Below the pieces are notes generated by a model. The model searched no databases. It was given only the letters and a program-made list of their open reading frames with translations, and was not told the DNA's origin. Shown here piece after piece: positions 56,302 to 64,000 of a DNA stretch of 64,000 bases (position 1 is its first letter; every line of letters begins with the position of its first letter). A program made the translations under genes and the position numbers. Source of the stretch: Pseudomonas sp. R28(2017) (GTDB lineage Bacteria > Pseudomonadota > Gammaproteobacteria > Pseudomonadales > Pseudomonadaceae); contig NZ_NEHW01000008.1 of NCBI RefSeq assembly GCF_002112505.1, forward strand, positions 124,001 through 188,000, given 5' to 3'.

Positions 56302-58023
56302 ATGCACGAACTCCCGCCGCGCCGACGCTTCGACTGGCAACGCTGGCTCCCCGGCCTGGCCACCTTGCTGCACTACCAACCTGCCTGGCTGCCCAAGGAC
56401 ATCGCGGCAGGCCTGGTGCTCACCACCATGCTGGTGCCGGTCGGCATCGCCTACGCCGAAGCCTCCGGAGTACCGGGCATCTATGGCCTGTACGCCACCA
56501 TCATCCCGCTGCTGGCCTATGCCCTGTTCGGCCCCAGCCGCATCCTGGTACTCGGCCCCGACTCGGCACTGGCTGCGCCGATCCTGGCGGTGGTGGTGCA
56601 ATACGCCGCCAGCGACCCGCAACGGGCCATCGCCATCGCCAGCCTGATGGCGCTGGTGGCCGGCGCCTTCTGCGTGATCGCCGGGCTGCTGCGCCTGGGC
56701 TTCATCACCGAGCTGCTGTCCAAGCCGATCCGCTATGGCTACATGAACGGTATCGCGCTCACCGTGCTGATCAGCCAACTGCCCAAGCTGTTCGGCATCA
56801 AAGTCGACAGCGAAGGCCCATTGCGCGACCTCTGGCACCTTGGCCAGGCACTGTTCGCAGGCGCTGGGCACTGGCCAAGCTTCCTCGTCGGGGCCGGCAG
56901 CCTGGTGCTGATCCTGCTGCTCAAACCCTTCAAGCGCATCCCGGGCATCCTGATCGCCGTGGTGCTGGCAACCCTGGCCGTGAGCCTGTTCAACCTCGAC
57001 CAGCGGGGCGTCAAGGTGCTCGGCCAGTTGCCCCAGGGGCTGCCCAGCTTCGTCTTCCCATGGGTGAGCGACATCGATCTGGTCGAAGTGGTGCTGGGCG
57101 GGATCGCCGTGGCGCTGGTGTCGTTCGCCGACACCAGCGTGCTGTCGCGCTCTTATGCCGCGCGGCTGAAGGCCCCGGTCAACCCGAACCAGGAAATGTT
57201 CGGCCTGGGCGTTGCCAACCTGGCCTCGGGCCTGTTCCAGGGCATCCCCATCAGCAGCAGCTCGTCGCGCACACCGGTGGCCGAGGCGGCCGGCTCGAAA
57301 ACCCAGTTGACCGGCATCATCGGTGCGCTGGCGGTGACCCTGTTGCTGCTGGTCGCGCCCAACCTGATGCAGCACCTGCCCAACAGCGCCTTGGCGGCGG
57401 TGGTGATCGCAGCGGCCCTGGGGCTGTTCGAGTTCGCCGACCTCAAGCGCATCTTCCACATGCAGCAATGGGAGTTCTGGCTGTCGTTCACCTGCTTCGT
57501 CGGCGTCGCAGTGTTCGGCGCCATCCCGGGCATCTGCATTGCCGTGGCGATCTCGGTGATCGAATTCCTGTGGGACGGCTGGCGGCCGCATTACGCGGTA
57601 CTCGGGCGGGTCGATGGCACCCGTGGCTACCATGACGTGCAGCGTTATCCACAGGCACGGCGGATTCCGGGGCTGGTACTGCTGCGCTGGGACGCGCCGC
57701 TGTTCTTCGCCAACGCCGAGCAATTCCAGAGCACGGTGCTGGCGGCGGTGGATGAATCACCGACTCAGGTGCAGCGGCTGGTGATTGCGGCGGAACCGGT
57801 GACCAGCATCGATATCACTTCGGCCGACATGCTCGCCGAGCTGGATCGGGCGTTGGAGGCACGGGGGGTGGAGCTGCAGTTTGCCGAGATGAAGGACCCG
57901 GTGAAGGACAAGATGAAGCGCTTCGAGTTGTTCGAGCATATGGGCGAGCGGGCGTTTCACCCTACCGTCGGGGCGGCGGTGGATGCCTATCTGGCGGACA
58001 CCGGGATTGACTGGAAGCCTTGA
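56302..58023 (+). CDS. SulP family anion transporter with STAS domain
   Basis: A 573-residue inner-membrane transporter of the SLC26/SulP family. About 12-14 membrane segments begin with the SulP signature DIAAGLVLTTMLVPVGIAYAEASGVP and include LGVANLASGLFQGIPISSSSSRT; residues about 440-560 form a cytoplasmic STAS domain (LVLLRWDAPLFFANAEQF, VTSIDITSADML). Substrate could be sulfate, bicarbonate or a dicarboxylate; not decidable here. Start at MHELPP with TGGAG upstream. Confidence 0.88.
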   Translation: MHELPPRRRFDWQRWLPGLATLLHYQPAWLPKDIAAGLVLTTMLVPVGIAYAEASGVPGIYGLYATIIPLLAYALFGPSRILVLGPDSALAAPILAVVVQYAASDPQRAIAIASLMALVAGAFCVIAGLLRLGFITELLSKPIRYGYMNGIALTVLISQLPKLFGIKVDSEGPLRDLWHLGQALFAGAGHWPSFLVGAGSLVLILLLKPFKRIPGILIAVVLATLAVSLFNLDQRGVKVLGQLPQGLPSFVFPWVSDIDLVEVVLGGIAVALVSFADTSVLSRSYAARLKAPVNPNQEMFGLGVANLASGLFQGIPISSSSSRTPVAEAAGSKTQLTGIIGALAVTLLLLVAPNLMQHLPNSALAAVVIAAALGLFEFADLKRIFHMQQWEFWLSFTCFVGVAVFGAIPGICIAVAISVIEFLWDGWRPHYAVLGRVDGTRGYHDVQRYPQARRIPGLVLLRWDAPLFFANAEQFQSTVLAAVDESPTQVQRLVIAAEPVTSIDITSADMLAELDRALEARGVELQFAEMKDPVKDKMKRFELFEHMGERAFHPTVGAAVDAYLADTGIDWKP

Positions 58024-58030
58024 GTTGCCC

Positions 58031-58136
58031 GTGCTGGCCTCTTCGCGGGCTTGCCCGCTCCCACAGGGACCGCGTGATCCCATGGGCGGCGCTGTACCTG
58101 TGGGAGCGGGCGTGCCCGCGAAGAGGCCAGCACAGG
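58031..58136. repeat. REP pair (inverted)
   Basis: GTGCTGGCCTCTTCGCGGGCTTGCCCGCTCCCACAGG-like copy and its inverted partner, between converging sulP and DUF2955 genes; outer arms GTGCTGGCC / GGCCAGCAC also pair. Confidence 0.9.
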
Positions 58137-58140
58137 AGAG

Positions 58141-59151
58141 CTACGCAGCCCGAACCCGGCGCCGGTCGATCCAGATCAGCATGGCGCTGGCATACAGCGA
58201 CACCGCCAAAAACAGCGCCATGCGCACGGCAAAGGCCTTGTACACATCCTGCCCGCCGGCACTGTCCTGCACCGACTGCCCAAGCAGTATCAGCATAGTG
58301 GTCAGGCAACTCACCCAGTACGCCGGACTCTGCTTCGTATCCACAGCGCGGTAGAGCCTGCGCGCCTGCCAGAGCACGAACAGCAGCACCCACAGGAAGA
58401 ACATCCACAGGTGCACGAACAGGCTCAACGCGCCCCACACCAGCATCGCCAGCACCCCGGCCAGCAAGGTCGAGCCGATCAGCTCGCGACTGGCATGCCG
58501 CGCCCGCGTCTCCCCCGCCTGCTGCCCCAGGCTCACCGCTTTCATGATCAGCGGCATGAACTGGTCCGGGGCGATCAGCGCCAGCAGGAACGCCGGCATG
58601 ACGATGAGCGTGGCGCGCAGGGCCACCCAGCTGACATCGGCGCTGTCGAGCAACGGTGGCGAGGGCTGCGCCGGCGCGCCAGCAGGTTCGGGAAACAGCA
58701 CATGGGCCAGCGCCGTGCCCAGCACCGCCAGCAGCATGCCCTTGGCCAAGGCCTCGACCACCGACAGCGCCAAGGTGAAATCGCTGGTGCCGGCCGCCGC
58801 GATCATGGTCAGGCCGATCACCAGCAGGTTGGCCAGCAGGCCATTGCCGCCCTTCAGCGCATAGCGCAAGACCAGGAACACCCCCACGCCGACCAGCAGC
58901 ACCCCACTGACCGGGGCATGGCGCAACAGCGGAATCAGCAGCAGCCCGCTGCCACAACTGAGCAATACCAGGATCGCCAGTGCCGGCGCCGCCTTGACCG
59001 GCAGCGGCTCACTGCGCATGGCCAGCAGCAGCACCGCGAACACCGGTGCCAGGATCGGCACCGGCAGGCCCAGGCCGAAACTGCTCGCCAGGCACAGCGC
59101 CACGCCCCAGGCCAGGCGTAGTGCGCGCAGGCGACGCAGCTCAATAGGCAT
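58141..59151 (-). CDS. DUF2955 membrane protein (efflux permease of FUSC/AaeB type)
   Basis: A 336-residue inner-membrane protein with about ten hydrophobic segments (for example LRLAWGVALCLASSFGLGL, PILAPVFAVLLLAMR). It matches DUF2955, which pairs with HlyD-type adaptors and is thought to be a permease related to the aromatic-acid exporter fold. Its start overlaps the end of the HlyD gene by 11 bp. Last gene of the efflux operon; a REP pair follows. Confidence 0.82.
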   Translation of the reverse strand: MPIELRRLRALRLAWGVALCLASSFGLGLPVPILAPVFAVLLLAMRSEPLPVKAAPALAILVLLSCGSGLLLIPLLRHAPVSGVLLVGVGVFLVLRYALKGGNGLLANLLVIGLTMIAAAGTSDFTLALSVVEALAKGMLLAVLGTALAHVLFPEPAGAPAQPSPPLLDSADVSWVALRATLIVMPAFLLALIAPDQFMPLIMKAVSLGQQAGETRARHASRELIGSTLLAGVLAMLVWGALSLFVHLWMFFLWVLLFVLWQARRLYRAVDTKQSPAYWVSCLTTMLILLGQSVQDSAGGQDVYKAFAVRMALFLAVSLYASAMLIWIDRRRVRAA

Positions 59152-60232
59152 ACGACAGCCAGCTCATCAGCCACATGAACACACGGCCCAGCAGGTTCAG
59201 CGGGTTGCCTTCGCTGGGCAAGGCCATGACTTCGGCCTGGCCGCCCACACGCAGGCCGGACTTGTCGGCCAGCTGGTCACGGTCGAGCTCGACGATCACC
59301 GGGAAGCGCTGCGCCGAGCGCAGCCAGTCGCGGCTGTTCTGCACCGTCGGCAAGCTGCCCGGCGGCGCCGGCTGGCCCACGCTCACGCCATAGCCGATGC
59401 TGCGAACCTGCCCTTTCAGTACCGTGCCAGGCAGGGCGTCGAGCACCACCAGCACGGGCGCGCCGGGGCGCAGGCGGCCGAGGTTGTTCTCGGTCATGTC
59501 GGCACTTATCCACACGTCGTGGATGGTGATCAGGGTCATCATCGGGCTGCCGGCACCGACGTAGTGGCCCACGTCGGTGCGCAGGTCGGTGATCAGGCCA
59601 TTGGCATCGGCGCGCACCACCGTGCGGGCCAGGTCCAGGCGAGCCTTTTCCACATTGGCTGCGGCACTGCGCAGTTGCGCATTGTCGGCTTCAGCCCCGC
59701 CCTGCTGCTCTCGGGCCCGTTGCACCTCGGCGCGGGCGGCTGCCACCTGGCTGATGGCCTGATCACGGGTGGCCTGCGCCCCTTCCAGGCGGCGCACCGA
59801 CACCGTGCCCGGGTCTTCGTCGATCAGCCGCTTGAGCCGTTCGGCATCCTGGCGCGCCTTGCGTTCGTTGGCCTGGGCCGCCACCAGCGCGGCCTGGGCC
59901 GAGTCGATGCCGGCGGTACCGGCGCCGATCTGCCGGCGCACGGTGTCCAGGTCGGCTTCGGCGCGGGCCAGGGCAATGCGGTACTGCTCCTGGTCGAGCT
60001 CGAACAGCACATCGCCCTGGCGCACTTCCTGGTTGTTGCCCACGGCCACACGCCTGATCTGCCCGGCCACTTCGGCGGCCACCGGGACCACGTAGGCCTG
60101 CAGCCGGGCTTGTTGGGTGTAGGGGGTGAAACGGTCGGCCAGCAGGTACCAGACCAGGCTGACGACGATCAGTATCAGCACCCAGCGCATGCCACGATCG
60201 GGGGCTGGCGGCGTGTCTGCGGCGTCACTCAT
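59141..60232 (-). CDS. HlyD-family membrane fusion protein
   Basis: A 363-residue periplasmic adaptor with one N-terminal membrane helix (WVLILIVVSLVWYLLADRF, 18-36). Typical biotinyl-lipoyl halves (YVVPVAAEVAGQIRRVAVG, NQEVRQGDVLFELD) flank a coiled coil (about 85-190), followed by GLITDLRTDVGHYV. It links the DUF2955 permease to the outer-membrane channel. Overlaps the NodT gene by 4 bp. Confidence 0.9.
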   Translation of the reverse strand: MSDAADTPPAPDRGMRWVLILIVVSLVWYLLADRFTPYTQQARLQAYVVPVAAEVAGQIRRVAVGNNQEVRQGDVLFELDQEQYRIALARAEADLDTVRRQIGAGTAGIDSAQAALVAAQANERKARQDAERLKRLIDEDPGTVSVRRLEGAQATRDQAISQVAAARAEVQRAREQQGGAEADNAQLRSAAANVEKARLDLARTVVRADANGLITDLRTDVGHYVGAGSPMMTLITIHDVWISADMTENNLGRLRPGAPVLVVLDALPGTVLKGQVRSIGYGVSVGQPAPPGSLPTVQNSRDWLRSAQRFPVIVELDRDQLADKSGLRVGGQAEVMALPSEGNPLNLLGRVFMWLMSWLSYAY

Positions 60233-61743
60233 TTCGGCTCACCTTGTTCGGGGGCGACGGGGGCCGGCTCGTCGAGCAGGTCGCCCCAATCGGTACGGTT
60301 TTCCATGTGCTGGCGGGTGACTGGGTCGATCGGTTTGCGGCGGTTGTCCCAGCCGCCGCCCAGCGCCTTGTACAGGCTCACCAGGCTGCTCACCGCGTTG
60401 CCACGGCTGACCAGGTAGCCATCCTGCTGCTGCAACAGCAGCTGCTGGGCATCGAGCACACGCTGGAAGTCGGCAAAGCCTTCCTGATACTGGGAACTGG
60501 CCAGGGTCAGCGAACGCTGGGCGGCCTGCGAAGCATCCTGGCGGATGCTGGCGCTCTGCAGCGAGCGCACCAGGCCGCTGGCGGCGTCGTCGGCTTCGTG
60601 TGCGGCTTCGCGCACGCTCTGGTGATACAACTCGATCAATTGCTGCAGGCGGGCGTCCTCGACCCGCACGGCGTTCTTGCGCCGGCCGTAGTCGAACGGG
60701 TTCCAGATCAGGCTCGGCCCCGCCGCCAGGTCGAAGGTGTTGGGCAGGTGGTTGGCCGACAGGAAGGTCCAGCCGATGCTGCCCAGCAGGCTCAGCTGTG
60801 GATAAAGGTCGGCCTCGGCCACGCCCACCAGCGCCGACTGCGCCGCCACCGCCTGTTCGGCGGCGCGGATGTCCGGGCGCCGTTGCAGCAGGCTGGCAGG
60901 CACGTCCTGCAACACCGCACGGTCAGGCAACGGCAATTGCCCGTGGCGCACCTCCAGTTCGGGCAGCGGCCCCGGCGGCCTGCCCAGCAGCGCACAGAGC
61001 ACGTTGCGCAAGGCATTGAGCTGGTTTTCGAACTCGGGGATGGTGGCCAGGGTCGCCAGGTACTGGGTACGCGCCTGCTGCCAGTCCAGTTCGTCGTTTT
61101 CGCCATGACGGAACAGCCGCTCGGTGATCTCCAGGCTACGCGCCTGGCGCTTGGCGTTGTCCTGTGCGATATCCAGCCGTGCCTCGGCGGTGCGCAGGGC
61201 GAAGTAGGTATCGGCCACCTGCGCACGCAGCAGCAGCATGGCATCGGCGTAGTTGGCCTGGGAGGCGAAGTAGAGCGCATCGGCGCTCTCGATGGCACGA
61301 CTGAAACGGCCCCAGAAGTCGATTTCCCAGCCGATGTCGAAGCCTGCGCTGGACTGCCAGAACACCGAGTCACGGGCCGTGGATGTGCCGGACTGGTCCT
61401 GCTTGAGGTACAGGCTCTGCGCACGCAGCTGCTGCAGCTGTGGATAACGCCCGGTCTGCACGATGGCCAGCTGTGCCCTGGCCTCGGCGATGCGCAGGCC
61501 GGCCACGCGCAGGTTGGTGTTGTTGGCGTCGGCTTCGGTAATCAGCGCATCCAGCGTCGGGTCGGCGAACACTGCCCACCACTGGCGCAGGTCTGGCGTG
61601 GCTGCGCTACGCCCGGCCTGCTCCAGCAGGGGCGTGCTCCAGCTGTCCAGCCATGGGTCCTGGGGCTTTTCGAAGTCCGGGCCGACCTGGGTACAGCCGG
61701 CCAGGACCATCAGCAACCCTATTCCATAGCAACGATTGGCCAT
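60229..61743 (-). CDS. NodT-family outer-membrane efflux lipoprotein
   Basis: A 504-residue TolC-like channel anchored by a lipobox (LLMVLAGCTQVGP). Conserved segments: FEKPQDPW, WWAVFADPTLDALI, GFDIGWEIDFWGRFSRAIESAD, and DLYPQLSLLGSIGW. It completes a three-part exporter with the HlyD and DUF2955 genes downstream; overlap and order suggest one transcript. Substrate unknown, possibly aromatic or drug-like compounds. Confidence 0.9.
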   Translation of the reverse strand: MANRCYGIGLLMVLAGCTQVGPDFEKPQDPWLDSWSTPLLEQAGRSAATPDLRQWWAVFADPTLDALITEADANNTNLRVAGLRIAEARAQLAIVQTGRYPQLQQLRAQSLYLKQDQSGTSTARDSVFWQSSAGFDIGWEIDFWGRFSRAIESADALYFASQANYADAMLLLRAQVADTYFALRTAEARLDIAQDNAKRQARSLEITERLFRHGENDELDWQQARTQYLATLATIPEFENQLNALRNVLCALLGRPPGPLPELEVRHGQLPLPDRAVLQDVPASLLQRRPDIRAAEQAVAAQSALVGVAEADLYPQLSLLGSIGWTFLSANHLPNTFDLAAGPSLIWNPFDYGRRKNAVRVEDARLQQLIELYHQSVREAAHEADDAASGLVRSLQSASIRQDASQAAQRSLTLASSQYQEGFADFQRVLDAQQLLLQQQDGYLVSRGNAVSSLVSLYKALGGGWDNRRKPIDPVTRQHMENRTDWGDLLDEPAPVAPEQGEPK

Positions 61744-61756
61744 GGCAGGCCTTGGC

Positions 61757-62854
61757 TCAGGCCGCAGGTGGCGCCGGTTGCTCCGGCACCTGCAACGCGA
61801 CCCATTGCCAGAACAGCACGTAGGTCACGCCGAGGATCACCGGGCCGATGAACAGCCCGATGATGCCCTTGACCACCATGCCACCCAACGCCCCGATCAG
61901 CACCACCGGCATCGGCACATCCACCCCGCGCCCCAGCAGCAGAGGCTTGAGCACGTTGTCGGCCAGCCCGGCGACGAAGGTGTAGATGGCGAAGATGATG
62001 GTCGCCACGGTGAAGCCCTCGGCATTGAACACGTAGATGATCACCGGCACCGTGATCAGGGTCGCCGGGGCCTGGGCAATCCCCAGCATGAGGATGACGA
62101 TGGCCAGCATGCCCGCGCCTGGCACGCCCTTGATCACGAAACCGACACCGATCAGCAGCATCTGGATGAAGGCGATGCCGATCACCCCCTGGGCAACGGC
62201 GCGGATGGTCGCGGTGCACAGCCTGGCAAGCGGTTTGCCACGCTCTTCGCCGGACACGCGCATGGCAATGCGCTGCGCGGCGATTTCGCCACGCTCACCA
62301 AACGCCATGATGATGCCCGAGACGATAATCGCCCCGACGAACAGCAGGAACGCCCCACCGGCACTGGCTGCAGCGCCCAGCACGGTGCGCCCGGCACCCT
62401 TGAGCTGAGGCATCCACTGGTTCAGCACATGTGCCATGTTTTCCGAGGCCGACAGCCACAGCGCATAAACCTTCGGGCCGATCAGCGGCCAGGTCGCCAC
62501 CGACTCAGGCGGCGCCGGCACGCTCCAGGCGCCGCTCTTGAGCAGTGTCACCATGCTGTCTACCGATTCACCGATGGACATCACCACCAGGTAGATCGGT
62601 ACCAGCAATATGACCAGCACCAACAGCACCACCAAGGATGCCGCATAGCCATCCTTGATGCCGCTGCCGCGCCTGATACGCAAGTACAGTGGATACAGCG
62701 TCACCGCGAGGATCACCGACCACAGCATCAGCTCCAGGAACGGCTGGAAGACCTGGAAGGAGAAAACCACCAAGGCGGCCACCAGCCCCGCCTTGATCAG
62801 CACGTCGAGCAGGCCCCGCGACAGGGCACTGTCCAGCTTGAAACTCGGCTGCAT
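61757..62854 (-). CDS. AI-2E family transporter
   Basis: A 365-residue membrane protein with about eight helices of the AI-2E exporter / PerM family, now also linked to Na+/H+ exchange. Recognisable: FQVFQPFLELMLWSVILAVTLYPLY near the N-terminus and GLFIGPVILGVTYVLF near the end. It lies 13 bp upstream of the NodT gene in the same direction and 40 bp after the CPA2 antiporter. Confidence 0.85.
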   Translation of the reverse strand: MQPSFKLDSALSRGLLDVLIKAGLVAALVVFSFQVFQPFLELMLWSVILAVTLYPLYLRIRRGSGIKDGYAASLVVLLVLVILLVPIYLVVMSIGESVDSMVTLLKSGAWSVPAPPESVATWPLIGPKVYALWLSASENMAHVLNQWMPQLKGAGRTVLGAAASAGGAFLLFVGAIIVSGIIMAFGERGEIAAQRIAMRVSGEERGKPLARLCTATIRAVAQGVIGIAFIQMLLIGVGFVIKGVPGAGMLAIVILMLGIAQAPATLITVPVIIYVFNAEGFTVATIIFAIYTFVAGLADNVLKPLLLGRGVDVPMPVVLIGALGGMVVKGIIGLFIGPVILGVTYVLFWQWVALQVPEQPAPPAA

Positions 62855-62894
62855 GTTTCACCTCCGAACATTGGGCGCGCCTTCGAGGCGCGGT

Positions 62895-64000
62895 TCAGTG
62901 GCCCGGCTCGGCTACCGGGCAGTCCTTGTCACGTAACTGCCGCGACAGGGCCATCATCACCACAGGCACCACTGCCATCGACAGCGTGATGGCAAGCACC
63001 AGCAAGTCATGCACCTGTTGCGTCAGCACCTGGTGCTCCAGCGCCAGCTTGAACACCACGAAGGCAAACTCGCCGCCGGACGCCAGCACGATCGCCAGGC
63101 ACAACGCCTCGGCGCGGCTGAGCCCACCTGCTGTACGCCCCAGCGCCAGCAGCAAGGGCAGCTTGACCACCACCAGCAGCAACGTCAGCCCCAACACGAT
63201 CAGGGGCATGCTGAACAGCAGCTGCAAGTCGGCGCTCATGCCGACGCCGACGAAGAACAGCCCGAGCAATAGGCCCTTGAGCGGTTCGATCTGGGTTTCC
63301 AGTTCATGCCGGAAGGGCGACTCGGCCATGATCACACCGGCCAGGAAAGCGCCCAGGGCCATGGATACGCCCACGTGCTCCATCAACCAGGCAGTGCCCA
63401 GCACCACCAGCAAGGCAGTAGCGGTGGACAGTTCGGGCAAGCCCGAGCCGACTGTCCATTTGAATACCGGGGTCAACAGGTAACGGCCGAAGATGATCAG
63501 CACACCAATGCCCGCCGCCACGGCCAGCAGCGGCCAGTTGCCTTCGTCGGCGGTGCTCACATCGCCACCGAGCAAGGGCACCACGGCAATCAGGGGGATG
63601 GCGGCAATGTCCTGGAACAACAGGATGGCGACGGCCAGGCGACCGTGCGGCTTGCCCAGGTCCTTGCGCTCGGCCAGCACCTGCAGGCCAAAGGCCGTCG
63701 ATGACAGCGCCAGCCCCAGGCCGAGCACGATGGCCGCCGCTTTCGATTGGTCAAACAGGAAGCAGGCCATCAGGCCCAGCACCACCGCCGTCAGCCCCAC
63801 CTGCAACGAGCCGATGCCGAACAACGCCTTGCGCATGGTCCACAGCCGCCGTGGCGACAGCTCCAGGCCAATGACGAACAACAGCATGACCACGCCCATC
63901 TCCGACAGGCGGGCGACGTTGTCGGGGTTGCCCAGAAGGCCCAGCACCGAGGGCCCGATCAGGATCCCGGCCAGCAGATAGCCGGGCACCGCGCCCATTT
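62895..64000 (-). CDS. CPA2 family monovalent cation:proton antiporter (partial, runs off right edge)
   Basis: The last 367 or so residues of a KefB/KefC-like antiporter. About ten membrane helices are visible, with ELSPRRLWTMRKALFGIG, GLALSSTAFGLQVLAER, LLFQDIAAIPLIAV and GAFLAGVIMAESPFRHE. The protein ends soon after the membrane domain (QLRDKDCPVAEPGH), so it lacks the C-terminal RCK/TrkA-N domain of KefB/KefC. The true start lies beyond the window; the first codons seen (GYLLAGILIGPSVLGLL) normally lie about 30-40 residues into the protein. Confidence 0.88.
   Translation of the reverse strand, partial: MGAVPGYLLAGILIGPSVLGLLGNPDNVARLSEMGVVMLLFVIGLELSPRRLWTMRKALFGIGSLQVGLTAVVLGLMACFLFDQSKAAAIVLGLGLALSSTAFGLQVLAERKDLGKPHGRLAVAILLFQDIAAIPLIAVVPLLGGDVSTADEGNWPLLAVAAGIGVLIIFGRYLLTPVFKWTVGSGLPELSTATALLVVLGTAWLMEHVGVSMALGAFLAGVIMAESPFRHELETQIEPLKGLLLGLFFVGVGMSADLQLLFSMPLIVLGLTLLLVVVKLPLLLALGRTAGGLSRAEALCLAIVLASGGEFAFVVFKLALEHQVLTQQVHDLLVLAITLSMAVVPVVMMALSRQLRDKDCPVAEPGH

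Overview
The window is a GC-rich (low-to-mid 60s percent by eye), gene-dense chromosomal stretch from a fluorescent pseudomonad, most likely the Pseudomonas putida group. The evidence is the gene content and order (glutathione peroxidase - slyD - pta; mqo; upp - uraA - hemH; murI - moeB - prmC - prfA - hemA; lolB - ispE - tRNA-Gln - prs - rplY - pth - ychF), family proteins typical of Pseudomonas, and many paired 35-bp REP palindromes of the P. putida type. No rRNA, CRISPR, integrase, transposase or complete prophage was seen. The replicon looks like core chromosome.

Layout: 0.1-6 kb holds a GT4 glycosyltransferase behind a Pho-box-like repeat, an OYE-family flavin reductase, glutathione peroxidase, SlyD, a DUF3565 protein and Pta. 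6-10.7 kb holds an OmpA-type lipoprotein, a glyoxalase-II-like hydrolase, a MazEF-type toxin-antitoxin pair with a palindromic operator, and a two-gene signalling unit (REC-TPR regulator plus a small kinase). 10.8-19.1 kb is a lipid-linked locus: a MalT-type LuxR regulator, the DUF1302/DUF1329 pair and a medium-chain acyl-CoA ligase. 19-27 kb is housekeeping: 2-hydroxyacid dehydrogenase, RsmC, a GDT1-type Mn exporter behind a yybP-ykoY manganese riboswitch, LoiP-like protease, SRAP protein, small zinc-ribbon proteins, an acyltransferase and YajG. 27-35 kb holds mqo with a 600-nt upstream region, purine and pyrimidine salvage and ferrochelatase.

35.7-40.9 kb is a probable light-stress unit: FAD oxidoreductase, DUF523/DUF1722 protein, a LitR-like MerR regulator, photolyase and a degenerate SDR, with TTGTAC/GTACAA palindromes in both upstream regions. 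41-46.3 kb holds a PagL-like deacylase and then the murI-moeB-prmC-prfA-hemA block on the minus strand. 48.9-55.7 kb holds the divergent lolB-ispE-prs-rplY-pth-ychF block. Between these two blocks, which are normally adjacent in Gammaproteobacteria, sits an AT-richer 2.3-kb island (about 46.5-48.75 kb). It carries a decayed gene, a frameshifted hcp, a glycine-zipper protein that looks like a membrane-active type VI effector, a small membrane protein that looks like its immunity partner, and a second short hcp scrap. This is the most unusual part of the window.

56.3-64 kb holds a SulP transporter, a minus-strand tripartite efflux system (DUF2955 / HlyD / NodT), an AI-2E family exporter and a CPA2 antiporter that runs off the right edge. 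All functional calls rest on sequence reading and family knowledge; no database search was run.
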